Origin: Paulinella micropora | Taxonomy: Eukaryota > Cercozoa > Imbricatea > Euglyphida | Length of the DNA stretch: 45,080 bases | Assembly (NCBI GenBank): GCA_009731375.1 | Contig: BJOX01000237.1 | Span: forward strand, 709,361-754,440 | Reading direction: 5' to 3' | Shown: positions 32,314 to 42,155 of the stretch, piece by piece | Numbering within the stretch: position 1 is the first letter of the stretch | Layout: every line of letters starts with the position of its first letter | The notes under the pieces: generated by a model | The model's database searches: none | Told to the model about the DNA's origin: nothing | What the model saw: only the letters and a program-made list of their open reading frames with translations | Position numbers and translations under genes: made by a program

Positions 32314-33075
32314 TTGCTCCAATCTCTGGAAATTGGAGAAAATCACGATAAAATCTTATTTAAATCTTTCTTATTTTTATGTCATAGGAAACTTCATAAA
32401 AAGAAAAGGAAACAGGAAAAGAAGAAAGTGCCACCGGAGGAAGCTAAGCTGTATAATTTATTTACTCTGACAAACTACCAAAAGCAACTAGTGGTACTAA
32501 ATATTTCATTCTATTTCCGGAGAAGACTCGTAAGTCTATTCTTGTCTTTCCAGTCTGCCAGGAGTTCAAAACCAAGAAAGATGTAAGGGATAGTATCAAA
32601 AATCCAATCTTCGAATTCAAAGAAAAAAAAATCTCGAAAAATCTTTGAAGTAGAGAGTTGGGTGGTGAGTGCGGAGAACGCAGATTTGATTAACGATTGT
32701 TGGGTTGGTGTATGGAATGCAATCGAAGACAATGATGAGATGGCTTATGATAATTATCATATGGTTCTTTTCTACTCTCTTCAAGATACGATAAAAAAAC
32801 ACCACATCATCAGCTTAAATCCATACAACAAGGAAAAAAGTCTGCTTTCATTCACCCGAGCCCACGATTTTCGTTTTTCATTTGACTATGTATTCGAAAT
32901 CAGACATTGGATGGATACATACTTGTATCCTCTCAGAGATATTTCTAAAGAAGAATATGAAAAAACCAAGGATGAGTGGGTAAAGTTTGAAAGAGGTTAG
33001 AAGAAGGAGAAGGAGTTGGCTAAATAGTTTGAGATGAGAGCCAAGGAGCTGAAGCAAAATAAAGATGTTTATTGA
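32314..33075 (+). CDS. Hidden gene with two TAG codons near its end
   Basis: From 32662 the frame reads VVSAENADLINDCWVGVWNA, HHIISLNPYNKEKSLLSFTR, DYVFEIRHWMDTYLYPLRD and EYEKTKDEWVKFERG. It then passes in-frame TAG (32998) and TAG (33025) through KKEKELAK and FEMRAKELKQNKDVY to TGA 33073-33075. The charged helix is seamless across both TAGs. Upstream, the most protein-like reading (LFPEKTRKSILVFPVCQEFK) is in another frame, with a shift at the nine-A run 32623-32631; the start is not fixed. Function unknown; it lies next to integrase fragment 3 in convergent orientation. Confidence 0.65.
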
Positions 33076-33510
33076 ATTCTTCTCTTCACAAATCTAATTA
33101 CTCTTGCTTTTTTCTCTCTTTTACTAGTCAGTATGTTATCGGGTTGTATGTTTTCCCGGTTTAATAATTCTCTAGTTTTCTTTTCTTTAGTCATCTCTTT
33201 AACTTGTTCATTAATTTGTTTTTCTTCTTCAGCCATTTTATCAAACTTAGTCTTTAATAATTCTCTCGGACTGACTAATTCATCCAAATTTAGTATTAAT
33301 TTAAAGCCCTTTCTTCCCACGACTGTATATACCTGCTTACTGTATTGCCTACCACCTTTGGAAATAAATTTCTCTTTAGCTCTTTTCTTACTTTATCGCC
33401 CTTTTCGAATTCGTCAATTAAATGGTTTCTTTGAATCCATTGTTTATTTTTATTTAGTCCTTGAAATACATCTATCAGTCTATTTTGAATTGTTCTATGA
33501 TCTCAGGCGC
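33069..33510 (-). pseudogene. Integrase copy 3, C-terminal fragment
   Basis: Only the end of the integrase remains: HRTIQNRLIDVFQGLNKNKQ, FEKGDKVRKELKR, a one-base shift, then GRQYSKQVYTVVGRKGFKL and EEEKQINEQVKEMTKEKK. Homology to copy 2 stops abruptly at about 33507, where unrelated sequence (GGCGCCAGATAAGGCAGGAG) begins. It is useful for the code question because it has CAA where copy 2 has TAA. Confidence 0.8.
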
Positions 33511-33537
33511 CAGATAAGGCAGGAGCGGGCCCTGTCA

Positions 33538-33543
33538 CTGCTG

Positions 33544-33575
<32 letters not shown>

Positions 33576-33591
33576 GCTGCTGCTGCTACTG

Positions 33592-33629
<38 letters not shown>

Positions 33630-33630
33630 G

Positions 33631-33668
<38 letters not shown>

Positions 33669-33684
33669 GCTACTGCTACTACTG

Positions 33685-33719
<35 letters not shown>
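33538..33719. repeat. (CTA)n/(CTG)n triplet array
   Basis: CTA triplets with CTG interruptions directly upstream of the Ser-rich first recognised exon of the next gene. If translated it would give poly-Leu; it is more likely intronic or 5-prime to the gene. Confidence 0.88.
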
Positions 33720-33722
<3 letters not shown>

Positions 33723-34640
33723 TTATCCTCATCCTCTTACTCTTCATCCTCTTCCTCCTCTTCTTCCTCTTCCTCTTCATCCTCATGTTCTTCATCCTCA
33801 TGTTCTTCCTCCTCATCCTCTTCTTCATCGTCATCCTCTTCTTCTTCGTCCTCTTCTTCCCCTTCATCCTCATCTGGTCTGGAATTGGAGGACGACGAAC
33901 TGGGCTTGGACAAGGAATCAGATTTCCCAGTCCCAGGCGATGATGATGGAGGTGGCAGTAAGCGCAAGCGTGGCGTCAGGAAGGTTGGACGTAGCGCTGG
34001 CGGCAACAGAAGCTTTTGTGCAACGGAAGGTGGTGTTCATCACTGACATAAAGCACTGGAGTAAGGCCGTGTGGGCGGCCAGGGTTACGTCGGGGCACAA
34101 CAGCAAGCAAGAGGTGTATGATTTCTGGGAACACGACACCTGGTTCACGCAGCGTGCACTGTATAATTTCTCCCTATGTCTGTGTTCTTGCTCTTGTTCT
34201 TGTTCTTGTTCTTGTTCTTGTGTGCATGGAGCTACCCTTGCTGAGTATGGACACAATGTCACACATTTTGTGATAATGTCACATACTTTGTGACAATATC
34301 ACATATGTACTACCAAGCTCGTAACTTGTGACAGTCACATACTTTGTTATATACTCACTTATTTTGTGGCATTGTCCCTGCTTCCTTGTCTCTACAGGCA
34401 TTTATCAGCCGAGAGGGGAGAAGAAGGAATTATTGTGTCATTTCCTGAAGAGAAGTTCCTTTCCTGCTTTTCTGGGTTACAGCAGGACAGAAATCCCCTA
34501 TCAGAAAGTTTGGCTCTCTGACAAGAGCTTCCAGAACGTGCGCCAGTACATGCTTGCCATATTGCAGTACATGACTGTGGAGAACTTCCCAGCATACCGT
34601 TGGTCTCTCTCCGTGTTCCTCTCACTCTCTCTCTCTCTCA

Positions 34641-34674
<34 letters not shown>

Positions 34675-35093
34675 ATCTCTAGTCTGTGTGTGTGTGTGTT
34701 TTTGTTTGGTGTCGTAAGTAGTGATTGCGTGCCTGTTGTACAGCTTTCGAGATGAAGCATACCTGGGAGTCCATGCTGCCGACTCTGACTGCCCTTCTCA
34801 AGGACTTCCGGAACAGCATGCCAGACAAAGGACCTGACCACCTAGCGGCACCGGCATCACCACCCGGGTCCCCTCAGCTGAAGCGTACGTTGTCTGAGCC
34901 CCTGGTAAAGGCGCATCCCGCTTCCAAGGCGCTTGCATTGACTAGGACCAAGAATTTAAGCACCAAGGCGCTGAGGCGGATGTTAGCAAAGAGGGTAATC
35001 TGGCGCTGTAAGCGGTGCCGTGGCCAGAGGGCGTTGCAGCAGAGGTTCTGCTGCAATTGCAGAATGTACCGCCACTGGGACGACAACTGTCTG

Positions 35094-35129
<36 letters not shown>

Positions 35130-35132
35130 GTC

Positions 35133-35185
<53 letters not shown>

Positions 35186-35361
35186 ATGCGTTGCAATTAG
35201 TGTTTTGTTGCCCAGCCGAGGACCTGGACATGGAGAAGCACTTCCTCTGCCAAGGTGTAGCTTGTAATCAGCCCTTGCGGATTGGCACCGCCATTTGCAG
35301 CAACTGTTCGCACGAGGAGGAGGAGACAGCCAATGCTGACTCCAAGCACGAGGAGGGTTGA
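33720..35361 (+). CDS. Multi-exon gene with two zinc-ribbon motifs
   Basis: Exons inferred: (1) about 33720-33957, Ser-rich then acidic (SGLELEDDELGLDKESDFPV); (2) 34010 to about 34177, RKVVFITDIKHWSKAVWAAR and YDFWEHDTWFTQ; (3) 34398-34598, KVWLSDKSFQNVRQYMLAIL; (4) 34744-35088, KHTWESMLPTLTALLKDF and a CKRC...CCNC ribbon; (5) 35216-35361, FLCQGVACNQPLRIGTAICS, NC, acidic tail, TGA 35359. Introns have GT-AG ends, and the junctions 1-2, 3-4 and 4-5 keep frame, which supports the model; the exon 2 donor is uncertain. Introns 3 and 4 hold (CT)n arrays. Two CxxC pairs in exon 4 and CxxC in exon 5 imply zinc binding. The upstream start is not found and the family is unknown. Confidence 0.68.
34245..34370 (+). 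repeat. Intron array of TCACA-N5-TGTGA hairpins
   Basis: Small inverted repeats TCACACATTTTGTGA and TCACATACTTTGTGA occur in tandem about 18 bp apart, with decaying copies to about 34370. The first 32 bp recur at 44050-44082, also beside a CT tract. Confidence 0.7.
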
Positions 35362-35399
35362 AGTGCATCGCAATCACCCGCGCAATCCGTACTCCCGAC

Positions 35400-35400
35400 C

Positions 35401-35435
<35 letters not shown>

Positions 35436-35527
35436 ATTCATTTAGATTCATTTGATTTATTTGATTCATTGAATTCATTTAATTCATCTAATTCATTTCA
35501 TTTATTTAATTCACGTGATCCATGTGG
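35400..35527. repeat. (CT)n then (AATTCATTT)n minisatellite, left flank of DIRS element
   Basis: CT repeats pass into 8-10-bp AATTCATTT-type units ending at about 35515. The mirror situation (AATTCATTT units then CT repeats) lies at 43937-44049, just beyond the other end of the DIRS element, so the element probably inserted into this array. Confidence 0.75.
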
Positions 35528-35746
35528 TTAAATTTCAAACATAAGGTCGAAAGCCATATATTTAATAAAGACAATGAACAGATAGAGGTAGCATCGGCCC
35601 ATGCCGGGTGCAAAGGAAAGATCACTAGCCGCACTCGCTATGGGTTTAGGACTAATATTAGCAAAATATGAAAAGCACTGAAACTCACACTCGCCGTGCA
35701 CGCATATGTCCTAGCCAGGTTTGCCACCCGGCACTACCCAGGCCCA
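35528..35746 (-). repeat. DIRS split direct repeat B2
   Basis: 219 bp matching 36379-36597 (start TTCAAACATAAGGTCGAAAG, end GGCACTACCCAGGCCCA on the plus strand) with about five differences. It is the 3-prime end of the element in its own orientation. Confidence 0.88.
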
Positions 35747-35779
35747 ATACTCATAACAAATAAAGGGTGGGAGGGAGGG

Positions 35780-36380
35780 AACACAAAAAACGAAATCGAA
35801 ATCGAAATCGAGACGATTTGTGAATTCAAAGACATCCAACTGAGAGAGCTTCCCTAAAAAGAAGAATGCCCCAAACTTCCATAAAGGCAATAAAAAGGAA
35901 AGCGCTATGTATTGCTGTTGACATTCAAGACAACAAAAAAAATTGATTTTTCTGTTTTGGTTGGAATTTCAGTTTTGGTTGGAATTTTGATTTTGGGTGA
36001 AAATTTGAATTTTTCAAATTAACTGCTATATTCGTCCGCAAAATATCGTAAATTTTCGCGAAATGTTTCAGTTAAATTTGAAAATTTGAATTTTTGTCAC
36101 AAAAATGAAAAACTGTCACAAAAATGAAAATCTGACACAAAAATGAAAAACTAATTTTTGTTGTTGTCTTGAATGTCAACAGCAATATAAGTGGAAACTA
36201 GCAAAGGCAAACTTGAAGGCAGCAGAAAGCAAATGCCATAACGTAAATAAATAAAGCAAAAGTAACCGCTACTGGAAAAGCCTATGCAAAATAAAAAGCT
36301 TAACCGTCGCCCGGCAGCCGGCTTTGACCGTTCTTCTTAAAGTCTAACAATAGTAAAAACGTGCCGTGTTTACTTACATT
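35780..36380 (-). repeat. DIRS split direct repeat A2, interrupted by a MITE
   Basis: 35780-35911 matches 43615-43740 and 36186-36380 matches 43741-43933. The 274-bp insertion between the two parts is a separate transposon. A2 includes the same CGAAATCGAAATCG repeat and start-codon region as A1. Confidence 0.88.
35912..36185. mobile_element. 274-bp MITE with 28-bp inverted ends and TA target duplication
   Basis: Ends TTGCTGTTGACATTCAAGAC and its complement (GTCTTGAATGTCAACAGCAA) form inverted repeats of about 28 bp. TA is present on both sides (35910-35911, 36186-36187), while the empty homologous site at 43739-43740 has a single TA. This fits a Tc1/mariner-type non-autonomous element. Internal sequence is AT-rich with repeats CACAAAAATGAAAA and TTTTGGTTGGAATTT; no ORF. 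Confidence 0.9.
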
Positions 36381-36597
36381 AAACTTCAAACATAAGGTCG
36401 AAAGCCATATATTTAATAAAGACAATGAACAGATAGAGGCAGCATCGGCCCATGCCGGGTGCAAAGGAAAGATCACTAGCCGCACTCGCTATGGGTTTAG
36501 GACTAATATTAGCAAAATATGACAAGCACTGAAACTCGCACTCGCCGTGCACGCATATGTCCTAGCCAGGTTTGCCACCCGGCACTACCCAGGCCCA
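36379..36597 (-). repeat. DIRS split direct repeat B1
   Basis: Directly abuts A2 and matches B2, as expected for the internal B1-A2 junction of PAT-like elements, which allows a circular intermediate to be rebuilt. Confidence 0.87.
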
Positions 36598-36599
36598 CC

Positions 36600-37757
36600 C
36601 AGTGCCGAAATGTCTCTATCGTTCAAAATTGCTAACTAGACTGCGTTGCTCCAACATGATCTCACCCCGCGGCGTCTCAATATATCGCTTGAAGCAGTCC
36701 GACTACCAACATCCAGCACGCATGATCGCCAAGTCCGACGCACCTGCCAACTTCAGCGACTTTGCGCTTCACCTCTTCGCAGATAAATACGTTGAAGCGA
36801 GACCCGTCGTCGACCCCCGACTGGGCCAAGAGCTGGCGAGCTCCCGCCACGAACTTTTCCCTGGTAACCATCTCACCGTTCGCCCATCGAAACATGGCCT
36901 GAGCCTTCCCCCGATTGAGCCCAGCGGAAAACAACGAAGACTCATAGCGCTGAAACCAGAAAACAGGCGAAAGAATCACCACGTCCAGATCAGCCAGCCA
37001 TACATCCAACCCTCCCCTGAACGGATCGGTCTTGGAACCATCAAGGTTGATACACAAAAAGCTTTCATCTCTCTCAGAAAATAACGTTTCAGTGCATACG
37101 TCTCAAAACTCTGGCATGTCGCTTAGGACCCGAGACAACCAACTCACCGATTCGGAAAAGTCCCATCACTCCCCACACCATGATGATGCAGAGAACGATC
37201 AGATCATGCTTCTCGCGCGGGCTCATGCCCCCCTCAGCCAAACGTCTCACAACAAAAGTCACAACCGTCTTGAGGAGATCAACAGTAAGGGTCAAACGGT
37301 TGTCATTGCTCTTTTTCTTGCTCCTCTTGATGCCGCGCCAACATCGCTCAACATGGTAATTCCTCAGAGGGTCTGCTTGCCCATGCGCCAAACAAAAATT
37401 ACGGATGCCGTACAGATACACCTTCAGTGTCCCCACCGACACCTGCCCGATGATGTACGTCATGAAAAGTACAAGGAGTGCCGGGTCAGGATCCCACCAG
37501 CGGATCAGCCAGCCATCAGTCTCGAACGTGCTTGCAAAGCCCTTGAGCCGGTTGACCCCCGATGCATAGCTGCGGCTCGTGCTGTATGCCAGTCCGCCAG
37601 CCAGGTAGCACACTGCCTCCTTGATTAGCCAGTCAGCGGTCTTGGACGTCGGGTGGCCCTCAAACCAAGAACGAAAGATCCCCCGCTCGCTTGAAGGCGC
37701 GCCGCCTTCTCCACCTGACCACGAGCCAGGACATCGACAATATGCAAGCGCTCTCTC
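36600..37757 (-). CDS. DIRS tyrosine recombinase (damaged)
   Basis: A frame open from 37757 overlaps the RT ORF. N-terminal SAM-like domain: KTADWLIKEAVCYLAGGLAY, STSRSYASGVNRLKGF. The catalytic domain starts with the first Arg in VMGLFRIGELVVSG. TGA at 37089 and frame changes follow. The middle reads SLFSAGLNRGKAQAMFRWAN and EMVTREKFVAGARQLLAQSG. The C-terminal part is in another frame, with SAKSLKLAGASDLAIMRAG, then CW-TAG-SDCFKRYIE, which is the GRW-Q-SD-F-RY box holding the catalytic Tyr. The TAG (36703-36705) stands where Gln is usual. The HxxR box has Ser for His and a TGA, so this copy is inactive. Role: strand exchange for integration. Confidence 0.78.
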
Positions 37758-40700
37758 TCAGCTCTAAAGGCAAGCACGCTAATATTCCGCTCCGCAAACA
37801 GCCATAAGTAAATATCAAGAATAGCTTGCATGCCAGGCGTAGGCGAATGCGCTTTAGCAATGCATGAGCAGGCGGGCGCGCAGTCTCCAACCACACAAAA
37901 GCGCACACACCCCGTCAACATATGCACCTCCCAAACTGCCTGCAAATAATTGAAAAGCTCTCTACGCGACTCATCTACAAAGAGCTCCTCATCCTCCCAT
38001 CTCCACTCTTCTGACTAAAAGGATCCTTGTCCGACTCCATCTGAGACGACTAGCCACGCGCGGCCAAACTGCGAACCCTTGCACCGGTTCGCATCGGCCC
38101 AGATGGTCGTGCACTTCTCATCGTTCTGCCATACCAACGTGTCCTGGTTGAATGCCCCCGTACGCTGCATGTCAGCAATCGAGAAAGCTCCTTCAGTTCG
38201 CCGCAACAACCCCGCAGCCCATGCTGCCCCGTTTTGGACTCTGCCGCTAACTCGACCGCCATTGGATCCGCGACGCAACATCGCTACATGGCACTCATGC
38301 ATGTGTCCGACCAACGGCCTGAGCCACGCAATGACCGCCGCCAACCACGCTAGCAGGCCTTTGAAAGAAGCGTAGTCGTCCACCGACGTCCATGATTCCT
38401 CAGCAAGCGCGTCCAGGCGCGGGATGACGATGTTCATCATCTTGCTCGGCATGGTCAAACCATCGAACCGTGTCAATGTCCCATCCCAGGAACGAATACT
38501 TCTGTCTGCAAAAGAACTCGTGCAACTCTATGCCTATGCTGCTGACAGCCTCTGCAAGCGCTTGCTGGCCAATCGTCCGTCCTTGGCTTGGGAGACGAGG
38601 TTGTCCACGTAATTGTCAAAGAGTACCGCGGCCTGACCGGGCAGATGCTCTGCTATGATCCGCAGCAAGGCCATGAACCTGGCAAAGTTGTCACCCGCCG
38701 ATACTTGACCGAACTTGCCACAGAGTTCAAGAAAGAAATAGCGCTTGCCGTCATTGTCCCATGCCGCTGAGACTTGCTGGTAGAGGTCCTCCGCTCTCAC
38801 GCCGATTTGCCGGTATGCGTCCTTGATGTCTCCGCCGAAACCAAAACAACCCCTGCCTAGTCTAGCGATATTGGCCACGTGCTGAGCGAAAGTGAAATAT
38901 GTCACTCCGTCATCCATCCGTGGAGTAAGGTCATTGATGGACAGGCCGCGTGGGTACGACGCGTGATTGATATTGCGTATAGCGTCTGACACAGAGTCCC
39001 ACTTGCTTTTTGGAATCGCAAACTCGTACGCCACGATTGCCTGGTGCGGGCAGACAGCGTTCGGAAAGGGCTGCCGGTCGAACGGCCCCAAAGCTTTGCC
39101 CTCTGCCACCCTCTCATTCACCGCTTTCCATCGTTTCGCCTCGACTTCCGCCGTACCTTGGCGGGAATAGTCTCGCAAGAACTCTCCCACGCCTCGGTAT
39201 CCCGTGGACTGCGCCGCACATGCCGCTCGGAACCACTCTTTCTCTGCGCTCGACAGATGCTTGCAATTGTCTGCTAAAGCTGCCAACNNNNNNNNNNACT
39301 TGCAATTGTCTGCTATAGCTGTGCCAACACCGGGAGCCTCAGCGCTGTCTTGTACGTGGTGATCTCTCCCTCGAAAAATGGAAGTTTGATTCGTGGCTCT
39401 TGCCGGACTCGGCGTCGTCTCGGGAGGACTATCAGTTCAATGACCTCACGCCCCCGGCCGCGCACCGCGCGAAAGTCTGCAAGCACGATCCTCTGCATCG
39501 ACTCCGGGGGGGGTCGCCCAGTGTCNNNNNNNNNNCCGGAGGGGGTCGCCCAGTGTCTTTCTTTGAGTCCCCCGCCCACCAACAGCGCGTTGCCCAGGGC
39601 GCCCCCACCCAGTCGCTGATGCTACTCGGTGCCGCGGTAAGGATCACCACCTTCGCATTGATGAAAAGCTCGATATCTGCTCGGGCAGCAGTTGCTTCCC
39701 ACTGCATCCACCAGAACGACAGCCATGGTTGCGCGCGCTCGTCCTTTGGCGCCCCAAAGTCCGGGACCGGCGGCTGGTCCACTCTCGCCACGCCCGCAAA
39801 GGCATATGGTACCTCGACTGCACCTAAGTTCTTTGGGATAAAAACAAACTTGACCGAGGCGCCCATAGCCTCTTCCGCCTCATGCTTCACCTCTCCCACA
39901 CACACGGCGAAAAAGGGCGTAAATTTAAAGCGGGCCTCGCGCCGAGGCGTTCGCGGTTTGACAACTGCACGGACGCCCCAGCGCGATGCCAAGCCAGCGA
40001 AGGAAGAGGGGGAGAACAGATTGCCGCGCCGGCCATCCGAGGGGCAGAGGCAGACGCAATGGCAGCAGCAGCAGCAACAGCACAAGCAGCAGACGCAGAG
40101 GTAGAAGCGCAAGCAGCAGCAGCAGCCGCAGAAGACGAAGAAGAAGACGAAGGAGAAGGAGAAGGAGAAGAAGAAGAAGAAGAAGAAGAAGAAGAAGAAG
40201 AAGAAGAAGAAGAAGAAGAAGAAGAAGAAGAAGAAGGGGAAGGGGAAGGGGAAGGAGAAGAAGAAGAAGAAGAAGAAGAAGAAGAAGAAGAAGAAGGAAG
40301 AAGAAGAAGAAGAAGAAGAAGAAGAAGAAGAAAAGGGAATAAAAGGAGAAGAAGAAAGAATAGAAGGAGAAGAAAGAATAGAAGGAGAAGCAGAAGAAAG
40401 AAAAGAAGGAGAAGAAAGGATAGAGAGAAGAAAGGATAGAGGGAGAAGAAAGAATAGAGGGAGAAAAAGTAATGGAAGGAGAAGAAAGAATAGAAAAAAA
40501 GAAGGAAAAGAAGAAGAAGAAGGAATAGAAGAAGAAGGAGAAGAAAGAATAGAAGGAGAAGGAGAAGAAAGAATAAAAGGAGAAAGAGAAGAAAGAATAA
40601 AAGGAGGAGAAAGAGTAGAATGAGAAAAAGAGGAAAGAATAGCAGGAGAAGAAAGAATAGAAGGAGAAGGAGAATAAATGATAAAAGGGAAAGAAGAAGA

Positions 40701-42152
40701 AGAAAGGGTAGAGGGAGAAGGAGAAGAAAGAATAGAAGGAGAAAAAAGATATAGAAGGAGAGAGAGAAGCGAGAATAGAAGGAGAAGGAGAAGAAAAAAA
40801 GAACAGAAAGAGAAGGAGAAGAAAGAATGGAAGGAGAAGGAGAAGAAAGAATAGATGGACAAGGAGAAGAAAGAATAGAAGGAGAGGATCGAGTAGAGTG
40901 AGAAGAAGAAGAAAGAATAGAAGGAGAAGAAAGAGTGGGAGGAAAAGGGGAAGAAAGAATAGAAGGAGAGGGAGAAGAAAGGATAGAAGGAGAAGGAGGA
41001 GAAAGGACAGAAGGAGAAGAAAGAATAGAAGGAGAAGAAAGAATAGAAGGAGAGGGAGAAGAAAGCATAGAGAGGGAAAAGAAAGAAAAGAAAGAGAAGG
41101 ACAAGGAAAACCAGAAGGAGAAGGAGAAGCAAGACTAGAAGGAGAAGAAGAAAGAATAGGAGGAGGAGAAGAAAGAATAGAAGGCGAAGAAAGACAAGAA
41201 GGAGAAGGAGAAGAGAGAATAAGAGGAGAAGGAGAAGAACGAATAGGAGAAGAACGAATAGAAGGAGAAAGAGAAGGACAAGAAAGAATAGAAGGAGGAG
41301 AAGAAAGAGCAGAATGAGAAGCAAGAATAGAAGGAGAAGAAAGAATAGAAGGAGAAGAAAGAAAAGAAAAAGCAGGAGCAGAAGGAGAAAAGAGAATAGA
41401 AGGAGAAGGAGACGAGAGAATAGAAGGAGAAGAAGAAGAAGAGAGAACAGAAGGAGAAGGAGAAGAAAGAATAGAAGGAGAAGGAGAAGAAATAATAGAA
41501 GGAGGAGGAGAAGAAAGAACAGAAGGAGGAGAAGGAAAAGAAAGAACAGAAGCAGAAGAAGGAATGGAAGGGGAAGGAGAAAAAGAAAGGATAGAGGGAG
41601 AAAGGAGACTAGAAGGAGCTCGACCAGTTAGGCAGGAGGCAGGACTGGCATGAAAAGGCATAGGCAAAGAAGCAGGAGCAGATCAAGAGAACGCAGAGGC
41701 AAGAGAGGGGGCTACAAGACGAGCCTGGCGGGGAAGAGGGCGCCTCTCCACCAGGGCACCAGGGGGCTCAAGTCCCACGACTGCGTGCCGCTTGCCCCTC
41801 GACGCAAAAACCTGCGCTCTCGCCTCCTGCTGCAATAATAAAACTTTTCTCTCGCTCCCACTCCCAAAGGGGCTAGCCTCCCCACCGGCGCCACTGCCTT
41901 TTTTACATTCGACCATATCACTCGCCTTTTTTTATTCTGAATCACTTGCACGACTTGTCGCACGCCATTCATCCCAACCTCGCACACCACATTTGCTTGC
42001 TTGTCTACATCCTCACTTTCGCTATCACTATCGTAGCTGACACTCTCACCACCACTACCACTATTCGCTGCTACTACCAATCTAATTTTCTCGCTCTCTG
42101 GACCATGACCCACGACTACACGTCGCCCTTTTTTGCATCTTTGTGCTGGCAA
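37505..42152 (-). CDS. DIRS reverse transcriptase-RNase H polyprotein
   Basis: Follows the gag TGA directly. The N-terminal part (SYDSDSESEDVDKQANVVCE) is followed by in-frame TAG 41712, a 1.5-kb (GAA)-type repeat, and a conserved block (KNLGAVEVPYAFAGVARVDQ, WWMQWEATAARADIELF). RT: FPNAVCPHQAIVAYEFAIPK, FGGDIKDAYRQIGV (catalytic Asp), QVSAGDNF, and YVDN in place of YxDD. In-frame TAGs at 38534, 38528 and 38015 lie in and around the RNase H domain (CTTIWADANRCKGSQFGRAW; VVGDCAPACSCIAKAHSPTP; LHIVDVLARGQ). TAA 37625 is also passed; TGA closes at 37505. Two gaps hide the exact frame near 39288-39535. Role: cDNA synthesis and RNA removal. Confidence 0.83.
40130..41640 (-). repeat. Purine tract (GAA/GGAGAA)n inside the DIRS polyprotein region
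   Basis: About 1.5 kb of purines on the plus strand with units GAAGAA, GGAGAAG and AGAATAGAAGGAGAA. On the coding strand it would translate to Ser/Phe- or Leu-rich repeats, and all frames are open. It separates the acidic N-terminal part of the polyprotein from the part leading to RT, and is likely an expansion specific to this copy. Confidence 0.88.
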
Positions 42153-42155
42153 TGG

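Noticed and set aside
37032-37628. Plus-strand 198-codon ORF opposite the recombinase
   Set aside because: The minus strand has clear tyrosine-recombinase motifs; the plus ORF shows no domain and is an antisense shadow.
39925-41667. 580-codon and 405-codon minus-strand ORFs in the DIRS region
   Set aside because: They are the off-frames of the GAA-type tract; only the frame continuous with the conserved blocks on both sides is plausible.
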